A stretch of 44,125 nucleotides of DNA from Pseudomonadota bacterium (lineage in GTDB: Bacteria > Pseudomonadota > Gammaproteobacteria > Steroidobacterales > Steroidobacteraceae). The translations under genes were made by a program, and so were the position numbers. Of the stretch, positions 27,518 through 36,208 are shown piece after piece (within the stretch, counting starts at the first letter, position 1; every line of letters starts with the position of its first letter). The stretch covers positions 1-44,125 of the forward strand of contig JAKBCE010000031.1 in the NCBI GenBank assembly GCA_021808195.1, given 5' to 3'. Under the pieces are notes generated by a model. It was given only the letters and a program-made list of their open reading frames with translations, searched no databases and was not told the DNA's origin.

Positions 27518-29119
27518 ATGCAGGACAGAGTTGCCGCCGTGTCAACTGGACATGAAGCCGATCCGACTCCCCAGGGGCATCGGGCGCTGCGCATGCGCAA
27601 GCGGCAGCGGCTGATCGATGCATGTATCTCCGCGTTGCATCTGTACGGGCCGTCGCGCACCACCGTCGAGAAGGTGGTCGCCATCGCCAAGCTGTCCCCG
27701 GGCATCGTGCGGTTTTATTTCGAGTCCAAGGACGCCATGCTGGTTGCTTCCCTGGCGTACCTTGCCGCCGAGTTCGAGGAGCGGGTGCTGGGGGAGGTGT
27801 CCCGGCTGAAACACGCGCCGGCCCGCGCCCTCGAGCGGCTCGTGGAGCTGTACCTCGACCCGGAGATCGCCAGTCCGCGCAAGGTGTCGGTGTGGTACTC
27901 GTTCTGGGGGGAGGCGAGCTCCCGGCAGGAGTACCTGCAGATCTGCGGTAAGAAGGACGAGGATTTCGCCGCCCTGGTGCGCGAGCTCATCGATGGGCTG
28001 ATGGCCGAGGCCGGTTTGCACCATCTGGACGCCGATGCGATCTCGCTGGGACTGATCGGGGTACTCGAGGTGTTGTGGCAGACCTTCGCCTTCCAGGACG
28101 AAGCGGACATCGATCGAGCGGCGGCGCGTCGGCGCACGCTGGCCTATCTGGCATCGGTGTTCCCAGGCGTATTCGCGGCGGACACCCGGCTGCAACCGGT
28201 GGTCGCTGCGACCGAGGTGCGTGGCACTGTGCCCGGGGGCGTGGGCGCTCGACGGGAAGAAGATGAGGGGGCGCTGCCGCCCTGGGCGTATCGGTGCGCG
28301 GCGCTGTTCGAGCTTGAGCGTGAGCATTTGTTCAGGCCTGCCTGGCAGGTGGCGGGCCTGGACAGTCAGTTGAAGCGCAGTGGTGACTTTCTCACCGCGT
28401 CCTGGCCGTGGGAGCGGGTGCTGCTCGTGCGCGCTGCGGACGGGCATCTCAGCGCGCTGCGCAACGCGTGCGGCCGTCAGCCGCACGCGTTGCTCGAGGC
28501 GCCCGCCGGACATGTGGAACAGACGTTGCGCTGCGTTGCGCATGGTCTTGTCTACGATCTCAGCGGTGCGCTGGTGCAGGGAGCGACGCGGGGTGATCTG
28601 ACGCCGCTCGATCTGACTCAGGTCGGCCCGCTGTTGCTGGTCCGCTCGCCGCAGTCGCACGGGAGGGTGGGGTCGCCGCCCGCTGTGCCGGTGCAGGACT
28701 GGCCGGATCTGCAGGTTGGGCGCAGCGAGGTACTGTCGGTGGCGGCCGACTGGAAGCTGCTCGTCGAGCAGTGGCTCGAGCACGATCGGGCCGACTGGCA
28801 TTTTCTCCCACCCAATCAATTGATCGACCTGTCCGCCGAAGGACCACGGCTCCTGCAGGTGGTGCCCGAGGCGCCGGGTCGCGCGCGGCTGGTCTGCGTG
28901 GCGCTGCGCGCCGCGCGCGCTCGGCGTGCGCAGCGCACCGCTTCAAGTCCAGATCTCGGCGCCGAGATCGCGCTCGCCGAATCGACCCAGCGCGGCCTCG
29001 ATGCTCTGCCGGTCGAGCGTGAGGATGCCGGTCCCGTCTCGCCGACACTGCGGCGCTTCCGTGCTGAAATTGCCATGCTGCTGCCGCGGGTGGCCTCGGT
29101 GTCGATCGTCACGCGTTAG
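27518..29119 (+). CDS. BetI/TetR-type regulator fused to a degenerate Rieske-oxygenase-like domain
   Basis: This is one uninterrupted 533-residue frame with two unrelated parts. Residues about 27-215 are a TetR repressor. The HTH is about residues 30-75 (RRT-type helix, then SPGIVRFYFESKDAML), and an effector half with VWYSFWGEA resembles BetI. Residues about 255-533 look like a ring-hydroxylating oxygenase alpha subunit. In order these are FELEREHLFRPAWQVAGL, then NACGR (Cys318, Arg320), then RCVAHGLVYDLSG (Cys339, His342), then DWKLLVEQWLE. The usual second ligand His is Arg320, and the His-His-Asp iron site and most of the catalytic domain are missing. It is probably not an enzyme. The last 4 bases overlap the intact Rieske gene tail-to-tail. 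The start is uncertain: ATG 27518, GTG 27539 or ATG 27593. Confidence 0.8.
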   Translation: MQDRVAAVSTGHEADPTPQGHRALRMRKRQRLIDACISALHLYGPSRTTVEKVVAIAKLSPGIVRFYFESKDAMLVASLAYLAAEFEERVLGEVSRLKHAPARALERLVELYLDPEIASPRKVSVWYSFWGEASSRQEYLQICGKKDEDFAALVRELIDGLMAEAGLHHLDADAISLGLIGVLEVLWQTFAFQDEADIDRAAARRRTLAYLASVFPGVFAADTRLQPVVAATEVRGTVPGGVGARREEDEGALPPWAYRCAALFELEREHLFRPAWQVAGLDSQLKRSGDFLTASWPWERVLLVRAADGHLSALRNACGRQPHALLEAPAGHVEQTLRCVAHGLVYDLSGALVQGATRGDLTPLDLTQVGPLLLVRSPQSHGRVGSPPAVPVQDWPDLQVGRSEVLSVAADWKLLVEQWLEHDRADWHFLPPNQLIDLSAEGPRLLQVVPEAPGRARLVCVALRAARARRAQRTASSPDLGAEIALAESTQRGLDALPVEREDAGPVSPTLRRFRAEIAMLLPRVASVSIVTR

Positions 29120-30279
29120 GCGAAGTGGGTGGGCGCATGGGATTCGCGCAGTTCCGGTATCCGCTCGCGCAACAGGTCGTGGAACTGCAGCATGCAGCTT
29201 TCGAGTCGCGATAGCGGACCGGGCTCGTATGCGCGCGAACCGAGGCCCCGCTGAACGCGGTTGCATAGGAACTCGTCTTCGCGCTGCACCTGGCGGTTGA
29301 TGCGCGCACACAGATAGCGCAGCACCCGCATTTCGCGCCGTGCATCCGGATGCGCGAAGCATCCGCCGCGGATCGTGCATTTGCCGGGACCGCGCGGCAG
29401 CACCTGGAAGAAGTCCATCTGATCGGGATAAATGTCGATGCCGAGATTCGGCAGCGCGCTGTAGAAACTCCAGCGCTTGCGCAGCGGCTCGGGCAGGTCC
29501 GTGGCGGTCGTGCCGACCAGTTTCTGGTAATAGCGCTCGGACCAGTAACGAGAGGGTTGCTCTCGCATGTGACTGATGCCGCGCGCGACGCCGCTGGGCA
29601 GCAGCACCTGGTCCTGGTAGTCGGGGCTGAACATGCGCTGCAGGCCGGGATGGCCGATCGGCACGTGATAAGACTCCAGATAGTTGTCCATCGCGACTTT
29701 CCAGTCGCAGTCCCAGTGCTCGATGTACAGTGGTCCGAGTGGCTGCATCTGCTCGATGCGGTACGGGGCCAGCTCCTCGGCGAGTGCTCCCCAGGTGTGC
29801 TCGACCGGCGGTGGATCGCCGGCGAGGCACACGAACACGAACCCCAGGGCCAGCTGTGCACGCACGGGCTTCAATCCCCACTCGGCACGATCCAGGCCGG
29901 GGAAGCTGTCGCGCTCGGACACTCCGCTCAACTCCCCGCTCAGGCGATATGACCAGCCGTGATACGGACAGACGATGTGCCCGGCACAGTGGCCTGTGCC
30001 CTCGAGCAGTCGCGAGCCGCGGTGGCGGCAGACATTGTGAAACGCGCGGATCTGTCCGCTGGCGTCGCGTGTCACCACCACGCTGTTCGTGCCGAGTTCG
30101 AAGGTCGCGAAATCGCCGGGTTTGGCGATCGCGCTCACGTGGCAAACAATCTGCCAGCTCGGCTCAAGGATGCGCTCGGACTCGAGACGCGTCATTTCCG
30201 GATGGTTATAGGACCACGCCGGCAGCGCGTGCGGTAGGGCTGGGGACTCGCTCGTCCGTCGGGCGGCAGGTGTGTTCAT
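29116..30279 (-). CDS. Rieske oxygenase alpha subunit, carnitine/glycine-betaine monooxygenase type
   Basis: This is a 387-residue terminal oxygenase. The [2Fe-2S] ligands are Cys84-x-His86 (NVCRHRG) and Cys104-x2-His107 (CPYHGW). The catalytic iron site is NYLESYHVPIGH with His205 and His210. The bridging Glu202 has the same spacing as Glu205/His208/His213 of CntA, with Asp335 as the probable third ligand. It should hydroxylate an N-methyl or adjacent carbon of a quaternary amine (glycine betaine to dimethylglycine, or carnitine-type cleavage). No reductase (GbcB/CntB) gene is in the window. ATG 30279 has GAGG upstream. Palindromic AT-rich DNA separates it from the divergent aminotransferase operon. 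Confidence 0.88.
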   Translation of the reverse strand: MNTPAARRTSESPALPHALPAWSYNHPEMTRLESERILEPSWQIVCHVSAIAKPGDFATFELGTNSVVVTRDASGQIRAFHNVCRHRGSRLLEGTGHCAGHIVCPYHGWSYRLSGELSGVSERDSFPGLDRAEWGLKPVRAQLALGFVFVCLAGDPPPVEHTWGALAEELAPYRIEQMQPLGPLYIEHWDCDWKVAMDNYLESYHVPIGHPGLQRMFSPDYQDQVLLPSGVARGISHMREQPSRYWSERYYQKLVGTTATDLPEPLRKRWSFYSALPNLGIDIYPDQMDFFQVLPRGPGKCTIRGGCFAHPDARREMRVLRYLCARINRQVQREDEFLCNRVQRGLGSRAYEPGPLSRLESCMLQFHDLLRERIPELRESHAPTHFA

Positions 30280-30296
30280 GGAAGCCTCGAGCGGAT

Positions 30297-30320
30297 TAAT
30301 TTATACGGGTCTATAAATTA
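30297..30320. promoter_or_regulatory. Perfect AT-rich palindrome between Rieske and aminotransferase genes
   Basis: Nine-base arms TAATTTATA (30297-30305) and TATAAATTA (30312-30320) enclose CGGGTC. The size and symmetry fit a TetR-type operator. It is 18 bases upstream of the Rieske oxygenase start codon, so a bound protein would block that promoter or its transcript start. Confidence 0.6.
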
Positions 30321-30333
30321 TACGCGAAAAAAT

Positions 30334-30348
30334 TATATATCCATATAG
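30334..30348. promoter_or_regulatory. ATATA/TATAT operator-like repeat near the aminotransferase operon
   Basis: The sequence TATATATCCATATAG forms TATAT and ATATA arms around CC. A near match, TATATAT-TG-ATATAG on the minus strand, is at 39568-39583 in front of the TMADH-like and MttB genes. It lies about 60 bases upstream of the aminotransferase start and may act on that side of the divergent promoter region. Confidence 0.45.
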
Positions 30349-30405
30349 ACAATTTACGGGGGGTAATGCTACCGTGCATGGACCACGGGGCGAAGGAGAA
30401 TGGCA

Positions 30406-31734
30406 ATGTCGCGGGTCCTCGATAAAAGTCATGCACACTACCGCCGTGCGTTGACACGGCTGCCGCTCGGCGTCGCCTCCAACTTCCGTTTCTGGGGCGA
30501 GGATCGCACGATCTACGTGAAGCAGGGCCGCGGCGGGCGCATAGTCGATCTCGACGACAATGAGTACGTCGATTACCGGCTGGGTTACGGGCCGGCGATC
30601 CTCGGGTACGCGGATCCTCGAGTCGATGAGGCGGCCCGCGAGGGTATGCAGGTCGGCGGCGTGTTTGCGTTGTCCACCGAGCGCGAATACCGAGTGGCCG
30701 AGCGGATTGCCAAGATGGTGCCGGCCGCGGAACTCGTGCGTTTTTCCAACTCCGGTACCGAGGCGGTGATGGCCGCATTGCGCTTGGCGCGCGCCTACAC
30801 CGGCAAGGACGACTACGTGATCCTCGAGGGCAGCTATCACGGACTGTTCGATGCTGCTATGTGGTATACGCCCATGGACAAGTGGTCTCAGGTGGGCGAG
30901 CCGGAGGTGTATCCGTACAGCCAGGGCGTACCACTGAGCACCCGCAGCTTTGCGCATTTCGTGCAGGCCAACGATGCCAACCAGCTCGAGGACGTCCTCA
31001 AGCGCCATGCCGGCAGGATCGCATGTCTCCTGATTGAGCCGATCATGGGCAACTGCCTCGGCATCGGCGCAGACCCGGCGTACATGCGAGCGGCGCGCGA
31101 ACTCTGCGACCGCTACGGCGTCCTGCTCCTGATCGATGAGGTGAAGACGGGCTTTCGAGTCGCTCGCGGCGGGGCACAGCAGATCTACGGCGTCGAAGCC
31201 GATCTGTGTACCTTCGCCAAGGCAGTTGCCAATGGTTATCCCATCTCGGTGCTGGCCGGTCGCGAAGAGATCATGCGCAAGATCGGTCGTGGTGTCGCCC
31301 ACGGCGGGACCTACACGGCGCACGCCGTCTCGCTCGCTGCGGCTGAGCGCACGTTGCAGATTCTGGACGAGACCGACGCACTTGAACGGATTGCCAGCTA
31401 TGGTACCGCGCTGCGCCAGGGGCTCAGCGCCATCCTGCGCGCTCGCGGCATTGCGCACAGCTTCGTCGGGCACCCCTCGATGAGCGGGTTGTATTTTGCG
31501 CAGGAGCCGCCGCGCAACTATCGCGACTGGAAGGGCAGCGACTACACCTTCTACGACACGGTGGCCAGGCACCTGCACGATGAAGGGGTGCTGTGCGAGC
31601 CGGACTCGCGCGAGCCGTGGTTCATCTGTGCCGCGCACGATCAATCGTGTCTCGCCGACACGCTGGCGGGCTTCGAGAAGGCCGTCGACGACACACTTAA
31701 TGAACTGGATGGATCGCGTCAGGCCAAAGCATGA
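30406..31734 (+). CDS. Class III aminotransferase (GSA-aminomutase-like)
   Basis: This is a 442-residue PLP enzyme when started at ATG 30406, which lies 7 bases after AAGGAG. ATG 30400, two codons earlier, is too close to that site. The fold-type I features are present: SNSGTEAVMAALRLAR, LLIDEVKTGFR (Asp that binds the PLP nitrogen) and FAKAVANGYP with the Schiff-base Lys at about residue 272. The sequence is nearest to the glutamate-1-semialdehyde aminomutase branch. It could be a transaminase or a mutase of an N-methylated amino acid. Its stop overlaps the next start as ATGA, so it leads a tightly coupled operon of four or five genes. Confidence 0.85.
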   Translation: MSRVLDKSHAHYRRALTRLPLGVASNFRFWGEDRTIYVKQGRGGRIVDLDDNEYVDYRLGYGPAILGYADPRVDEAAREGMQVGGVFALSTEREYRVAERIAKMVPAAELVRFSNSGTEAVMAALRLARAYTGKDDYVILEGSYHGLFDAAMWYTPMDKWSQVGEPEVYPYSQGVPLSTRSFAHFVQANDANQLEDVLKRHAGRIACLLIEPIMGNCLGIGADPAYMRAARELCDRYGVLLLIDEVKTGFRVARGGAQQIYGVEADLCTFAKAVANGYPISVLAGREEIMRKIGRGVAHGGTYTAHAVSLAAAERTLQILDETDALERIASYGTALRQGLSAILRARGIAHSFVGHPSMSGLYFAQEPPRNYRDWKGSDYTFYDTVARHLHDEGVLCEPDSREPWFICAAHDQSCLADTLAGFEKAVDDTLNELDGSRQAKA

Positions 31735-33365
31735 GCGATACGCCGCCGTCCGGGGGCGGGCGGACGAGTCGCTCGTCCGCCCGGGAGCCGCATGACGCCA
31801 TCGTAGTGGGGGCGGGCCACAACGGGCTCATCGCCGCCTGCTATCTCGCGCGCGCCGGGCTGAAGGTGCTGGTGCTCGAGCGAAATCCGTACATTGGAGG
31901 TGCGGCGGTCAGTCGCGAGCTGTACAGCGGCTTTACCTACTCGAACTGTTCGTATGTCTGCTCGCTGCTGCGTACCGAGATCATCCGCGATCTAAATCTG
32001 CCGGCGCATGGTCTGCAGATCATCCCCTATGAGGGGGGCTGCACATTGATGCGCGACGGGGGTTATTTCGCGCTATACGATAATCATGATGCGTTGCGGC
32101 GCGAGATTGCCCGACACTCGCGCAAGGATGCCGAGGCGTATGATCGTTTCGTGCGCGACATGCTGCGCCACTGCATGTTCATTAAGCCGCTGCTGCTGCG
32201 GGCCCCGCCGGAGCCTACCACTCTAACGCCGCACGGCATCCGCGAACTGATTAGTTTCGGCCGTCATTTCTACCGTCTCGGCGAGGAGCGCATGGCCGAG
32301 ACGATGCGCTTCTGGACGATGAGCTGTGCGGATCTGCTCGATGAGTACTTCGAGAGCGAGATCATCAAGGCGCATCTCGCCGGTAGCTCAATCATCGGCA
32401 CGGCGCTCGGGCCGCGCTCGCCTGGAACGGCCTACGTCCTGCTGCATCATTACATGGGCAGCATCGACGGCACGGTCGGTGCCTGGGGTTTCGCGCGAGG
32501 CGGAATGGGCGCGATCACTCAGGCGTTGAGCGCGGAGTTGCGCGCCCTGGGCGGACAGATCCGCAGCGAAGCGCCGGTGCAACGCATTCTCACGCGCCAC
32601 GGCCGTGCGGTCGGCGTGCAGCTTGCAAGTGGTGAGGAGCTGCGCGCTCGCACCGTCGTGTCGAATCTTGACGTCCGCCGCACTTTCCTCGAATCGATGG
32701 CGCCGGGTGACCTGCCGGATGAATTCCTGGCACAGGTGCGCAATTTCAAGATCCGCGGCTCATCGGGCAAGCTCAACATCGCGCTCGACGGTCTGCCGAG
32801 CTTTCCTGCGATTCCGCCCGGTGCGCCCTGCATCCGCGGCGACATGCATGTCACTGACACCATTGAGATGCTCGAACGCGCCTACGACGATTGGAAGGAG
32901 GGCCGCTGGTCGCGCCAGCCGTATGTCGACATGCTCATTCCGACGCAGATCGACCCCACCATGGCGCCGCCGGGCAAGCACTACATGTCGGTTTTCGTGC
33001 AGTACTGTCCGTATCAGCTCGCCGAAGGACCCTGGACTGAAGAGCGCCGAGCACGATTCGGCAGCACGGTGATCGATGCCATCGCGCAGCACAGTCCGAA
33101 CTTCAAGGACTTGATCCTGCATGCTGAGATCCGTACGCCCTGGGAGCTTGAGAGGGAAGTCGGTCTCACCGAGGGCAACATCTTCCAGGGCGAGCTGACG
33201 TTCGACCAGCTGCTGTTCAACCGACCAATCCCCGGCTACGCGCAATACCGCTCGCCGATCCGAGGTCTTTACATGTGTGGCTCGAGCACACACCCGGGCG
33301 GGGGAGTCATGGGAGCGCCGGGCTTCAATGCGGCGAACGCCATCCTCGGAGATCTGCGTCGGTGA
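31731..33365 (+). CDS. FAD-dependent oxidoreductase, PYROXD2/phytoene-desaturase-like, copy 1
   Basis: This is a 544-residue flavoprotein. An N-terminal extension of about 20 residues is followed by the FAD-binding fold VVGAGHNGLIAACYLARAG and LVLERNPYIGGAAV. The C-terminal FAD-interacting segment is GLYMCGSSTHPGGGVMGAPG. It belongs to the NAD(P)/FAD oxidoreductase group that includes PYROXD2 and CrtI-type desaturases; bacterial members are mostly uncharacterised. It overlaps the aminotransferase by 4 bases and the next, paralogous gene by 4 bases. Oxidation of a C-N or C-C bond of the methylated amine intermediate is plausible but not shown. Confidence 0.8.
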   Translation: MSDTPPSGGGRTSRSSAREPHDAIVVGAGHNGLIAACYLARAGLKVLVLERNPYIGGAAVSRELYSGFTYSNCSYVCSLLRTEIIRDLNLPAHGLQIIPYEGGCTLMRDGGYFALYDNHDALRREIARHSRKDAEAYDRFVRDMLRHCMFIKPLLLRAPPEPTTLTPHGIRELISFGRHFYRLGEERMAETMRFWTMSCADLLDEYFESEIIKAHLAGSSIIGTALGPRSPGTAYVLLHHYMGSIDGTVGAWGFARGGMGAITQALSAELRALGGQIRSEAPVQRILTRHGRAVGVQLASGEELRARTVVSNLDVRRTFLESMAPGDLPDEFLAQVRNFKIRGSSGKLNIALDGLPSFPAIPPGAPCIRGDMHVTDTIEMLERAYDDWKEGRWSRQPYVDMLIPTQIDPTMAPPGKHYMSVFVQYCPYQLAEGPWTEERRARFGSTVIDAIAQHSPNFKDLILHAEIRTPWELEREVGLTEGNIFQGELTFDQLLFNRPIPGYAQYRSPIRGLYMCGSSTHPGGGVMGAPGFNAANAILGDLRR

Positions 33366-34924
33366 GTACTGCGCGCTACGATGCGATCGTGGTCGGTGGC
33401 GGGCATAACGGGCTCGTCTGTGCGGCGTACCTGGCGCGCGCCGGACGATCCGTGCTGGTGTTGGAGGCGAACGAGCGGGTGGGCGGCGCAGCTGTAACGC
33501 GGGAGTTCGCCCCGGGTTTTCGGGTTTCCGCGGGCGCGCATCTGCTGCATCTGCTGCCGAAGCGGCTGATCACAGAGCTCAACCTGTCGCGGCACGGCCT
33601 GAACATGGCTGCCACGCACATGCCGACCTATGCGCTGGCGCCCGACGTCGGCGCAGTGCGCATCGAGACGGCCGCCTCTGGCGCAACGGATGGACTCACC
33701 GCCGCAGACGCACAGGCGCTTACCGAATTCCTCGGCCGCATGCATAACCTGGCCGGGGCGCTCTGGCCGCTGCTCGAGACCCCGCCGCCGCGGCTCGGCG
33801 CCGGCGAGTGGCGCGAGCGGCTGACGATGGTGAGGCTGGGAGTCAAACTGCGCCTGCTCGGGCGGCGCAAGCTGCGCGATCTGCTGCGCATCGCCGGTAT
33901 GTGCGTACACGATCTGCTCGAGGAGCATTTTCAAAGTCCGCTGCTCAAAGGCGCGCTGGCTTTCGACGCCGTGCTCGGCACCAACTACGGCCCACGCTCG
34001 CCCGGCACGGTATTTACCTTGCTATACCGGCTGGCGGCCGAAAGCGCCGCCGGCCAGGGGCTGGCGCAGCCGCAGGGAGGCCTCGGCGCGCTGTGCGAGG
34101 CGCTCGAGAGTGCGGCAAGTGCCGCCGGTGCGGTGATTCGCACCGATGCGCCGGTGCAGAGCATTCTGGTAGATGGCGAGCGAGCGTGCGGCGTGCAGCT
34201 CGAATCGGGCGAGCAACTGCAGGCCGCTACCGTGATCTCAGGCGCGGATCCGCGCACGACATTTCTGAAGTTGCTCGGCACGCAACATCTGGACACCGGC
34301 TTCGTGCGGCGCATCATGCATCTGCGCACCCATGGCATGACTGCCAAATTTCATGCCGCGCTCGAGCGGATGCCGATTTTTTCCGGTATCGAGGGCATGC
34401 CGCGCGGGCGAGTGGTGCTTGCGCCGTCCCCCGAGGCGATCGAGCGCGCGTTCAATCACGCCAAGTACGGGGAATTCTCAGCAACTCCGGTGCTCGAGGT
34501 GGTGGTGCCGACGAGTTGCGATGCCGCGCTCGCGCCCGCCGGCAAGCACGTGCTCTCAGCCATCGTTCAATACGCCCCTTACCAGTTGCGTGGTGGCTGG
34601 GACGCTGCGCGCGAGCGCTTCACAGACCTGATTCTTGAAACTCTGGAGCGCCATGCCCCCGGAGTGCGTGCCGCGGTGAGCGCCACCGAGCTGCTCACAC
34701 CGTCGGATATCGAGGCGCAATTCCGCATCAGCGGCGGACACTGGCACCACGCCGAGCTCGCACTCGATCAGTTCTTCACGATGCGCCCGGTGATCGGAGC
34801 GGCGCAGTATCGCGCCCCGGTGCCGGGATTGTATCTGTGCGGGGCCGGCACTCACCCCGGCGGCGGCGTGCTCGGCATTGGCGGGAGAAACGCCGCCCAG
34901 CAGGTGTTGAGGGAGGCGCGTTGA
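33362..34924 (+). CDS. FAD-dependent oxidoreductase, PYROXD2/phytoene-desaturase-like, copy 2
   Basis: This is a 520-residue paralogue of the preceding gene. GTG 33362 overlaps the previous stop (GTGA) and places YDAIVVGGGHNGLVCAAYLA at the N-terminus; the longer open frame to 33275 would run into the upstream gene. It shares SPGT near the middle (GPRSPGTVFTLLY), the Asp-Arg-x-Thr-Phe segment after the second FAD region, and GLYLCGAGTHPGGGVLG at the end. Conserved order and two adjacent copies suggest either a heteromer or two successive oxidations. Substrate unknown. Confidence 0.8.
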   Translation: MSTARYDAIVVGGGHNGLVCAAYLARAGRSVLVLEANERVGGAAVTREFAPGFRVSAGAHLLHLLPKRLITELNLSRHGLNMAATHMPTYALAPDVGAVRIETAASGATDGLTAADAQALTEFLGRMHNLAGALWPLLETPPPRLGAGEWRERLTMVRLGVKLRLLGRRKLRDLLRIAGMCVHDLLEEHFQSPLLKGALAFDAVLGTNYGPRSPGTVFTLLYRLAAESAAGQGLAQPQGGLGALCEALESAASAAGAVIRTDAPVQSILVDGERACGVQLESGEQLQAATVISGADPRTTFLKLLGTQHLDTGFVRRIMHLRTHGMTAKFHAALERMPIFSGIEGMPRGRVVLAPSPEAIERAFNHAKYGEFSATPVLEVVVPTSCDAALAPAGKHVLSAIVQYAPYQLRGGWDAARERFTDLILETLERHAPGVRAAVSATELLTPSDIEAQFRISGGHWHHAELALDQFFTMRPVIGAAQYRAPVPGLYLCGAGTHPGGGVLGIGGRNAAQQVLREAR

Positions 34925-34925
34925 G

Positions 34926-36128
34926 ATGCTGACCGAGCGCGAGCCGTATTACCGTCAGCCGCTGCTGCATACGCCGTTTCACGCGCGCATGCGTGAATTC
35001 AGCCAGGTTGATTGCTTCATTCCCTGGTCTGGATACAGTACCGTCGATGTGTTCACGACGGTGGAGCAGGAGTACTTCGCGATCCGCAACAGCGCCTCGC
35101 TCTACGATCTGACGCCGATGGTGAAGTATCGCATTGCCGGCCCGGACGCCACGCGCTATCTGGATCGGCTGATGACGCGCCATATTGCCAAGCTGCCCGT
35201 GGGTCGGGTGGCTTATGGCATCTGGTGTGACGATGCCGGCAAATTGATCGATGACGGAACCGTCTTTCGCCTCGGCGAGTCGGAGTACCGGCTGTGCACC
35301 GCCGAGCATCAGCTTGACTGGCTGCTCGACTCGAGCATCGGCTTCGATGTGCACATCGAAGAGGTCACGGCACAAATCGCAGCACTTGCCCTGCAGGGAC
35401 CATGCTCGTGCTGGGTGTTGCGCACGATCGGTCTGAGCGGCATCGAAACACTCGCGCCGTTCGAATCCAGGTCCTGCACGCTCGGTGAGATGACGCTGCT
35501 CGTTTCGCGTACCGGGTTCACCGGTGACCTCGGCTACGAGCTGTGGGTCGAGCCGGGGTACGCCGAGCCGCTCTGGGACCGGCTGATGGCAGCGGGCCGC
35601 ACGCGCCTGCTCCGGCCGATCGGCTCGCGCGCACTGAATATCGCGCGGCTCGAAGCGGGCTTCTTGCAGCCGAACCTTGATTTTGTCTCGAGCGCGCGCA
35701 CCCTGCGCAACGGCACGGCACGCTCCCCGTTCGAGCTCGCTCTCGGCTGGCTCGTGGACTTGCGCAAGGGGCACTTCACCGGCCGGAGGGCCTTGCTGCA
35801 GGAGAGCCTGGCGCCGCCGCTGCGTCGGTTGGCCGGGCTCGACGTAGCGGGCAACAAGCCGGCTCAGAACGCACTGTTGTACGCCGATCGGCACGGCCGG
35901 CGCGAGATCGGCAGCGTCACCTCGGCAGCCTGGTCGCCGACCTGTAAGCGCAACATCGCGCTCGCGATGCTCGCCGCGCCCTACTTCGAGATCGGCCAGG
36001 AGGTGTGGGCGGAGATCTACCTGAACCGGGAATTGGTCTGGGAGCGGCGCATGGTGAGGGCGCGAGTGGTGGAGCGACCGTTCTTTGCTCCGCAGCGCCG
36101 CCGCAGTACGCCGGCAGGGAACTTCTGA
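34926..36128 (+). CDS. GcvT-family aminomethyltransferase/demethylase
   Basis: This is a 400-residue T-protein-like enzyme with folate-binding GcvT_N and C-terminal barrel domains. The LIDDGTVFRL segment supplies Asp109/Asp110, matching the catalytic Asp of glycine-cleavage T-protein. TGFTGDLGYELWV and RLEAGFLQPNLDF are the usual later folate-site motifs. Relatives include DmdA, the C-terminal half of dimethylglycine/sarcosine dehydrogenases and other tetrahydrofolate-dependent demethylases. Here it probably captures a methyl or methylene group on tetrahydrofolate, working with the flavoproteins upstream. One base separates it from the previous stop. It is not part of a glycine-cleavage operon: no gcvH or gcvP is present. 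Confidence 0.82.
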   Translation: MLTEREPYYRQPLLHTPFHARMREFSQVDCFIPWSGYSTVDVFTTVEQEYFAIRNSASLYDLTPMVKYRIAGPDATRYLDRLMTRHIAKLPVGRVAYGIWCDDAGKLIDDGTVFRLGESEYRLCTAEHQLDWLLDSSIGFDVHIEEVTAQIAALALQGPCSCWVLRTIGLSGIETLAPFESRSCTLGEMTLLVSRTGFTGDLGYELWVEPGYAEPLWDRLMAAGRTRLLRPIGSRALNIARLEAGFLQPNLDFVSSARTLRNGTARSPFELALGWLVDLRKGHFTGRRALLQESLAPPLRRLAGLDVAGNKPAQNALLYADRHGRREIGSVTSAAWSPTCKRNIALAMLAAPYFEIGQEVWAEIYLNRELVWERRMVRARVVERPFFAPQRRRSTPAGNF

Positions 36129-36208
36129 GTACACCGCCGGTCGCTCCGCAGTAGACACAGAAGAGACTTGACGGTATGTGTTCTCGGGGATAACTGCGGG
36201 GCCCAATC

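Noticed and set aside
27542..28819. A 425-codon minus-strand frame opposite the fused regulator
   Set aside because: The translation is His/Arg/Gln-rich and family-less, whereas the plus-strand frame has a TetR HTH and Rieske-like segments.
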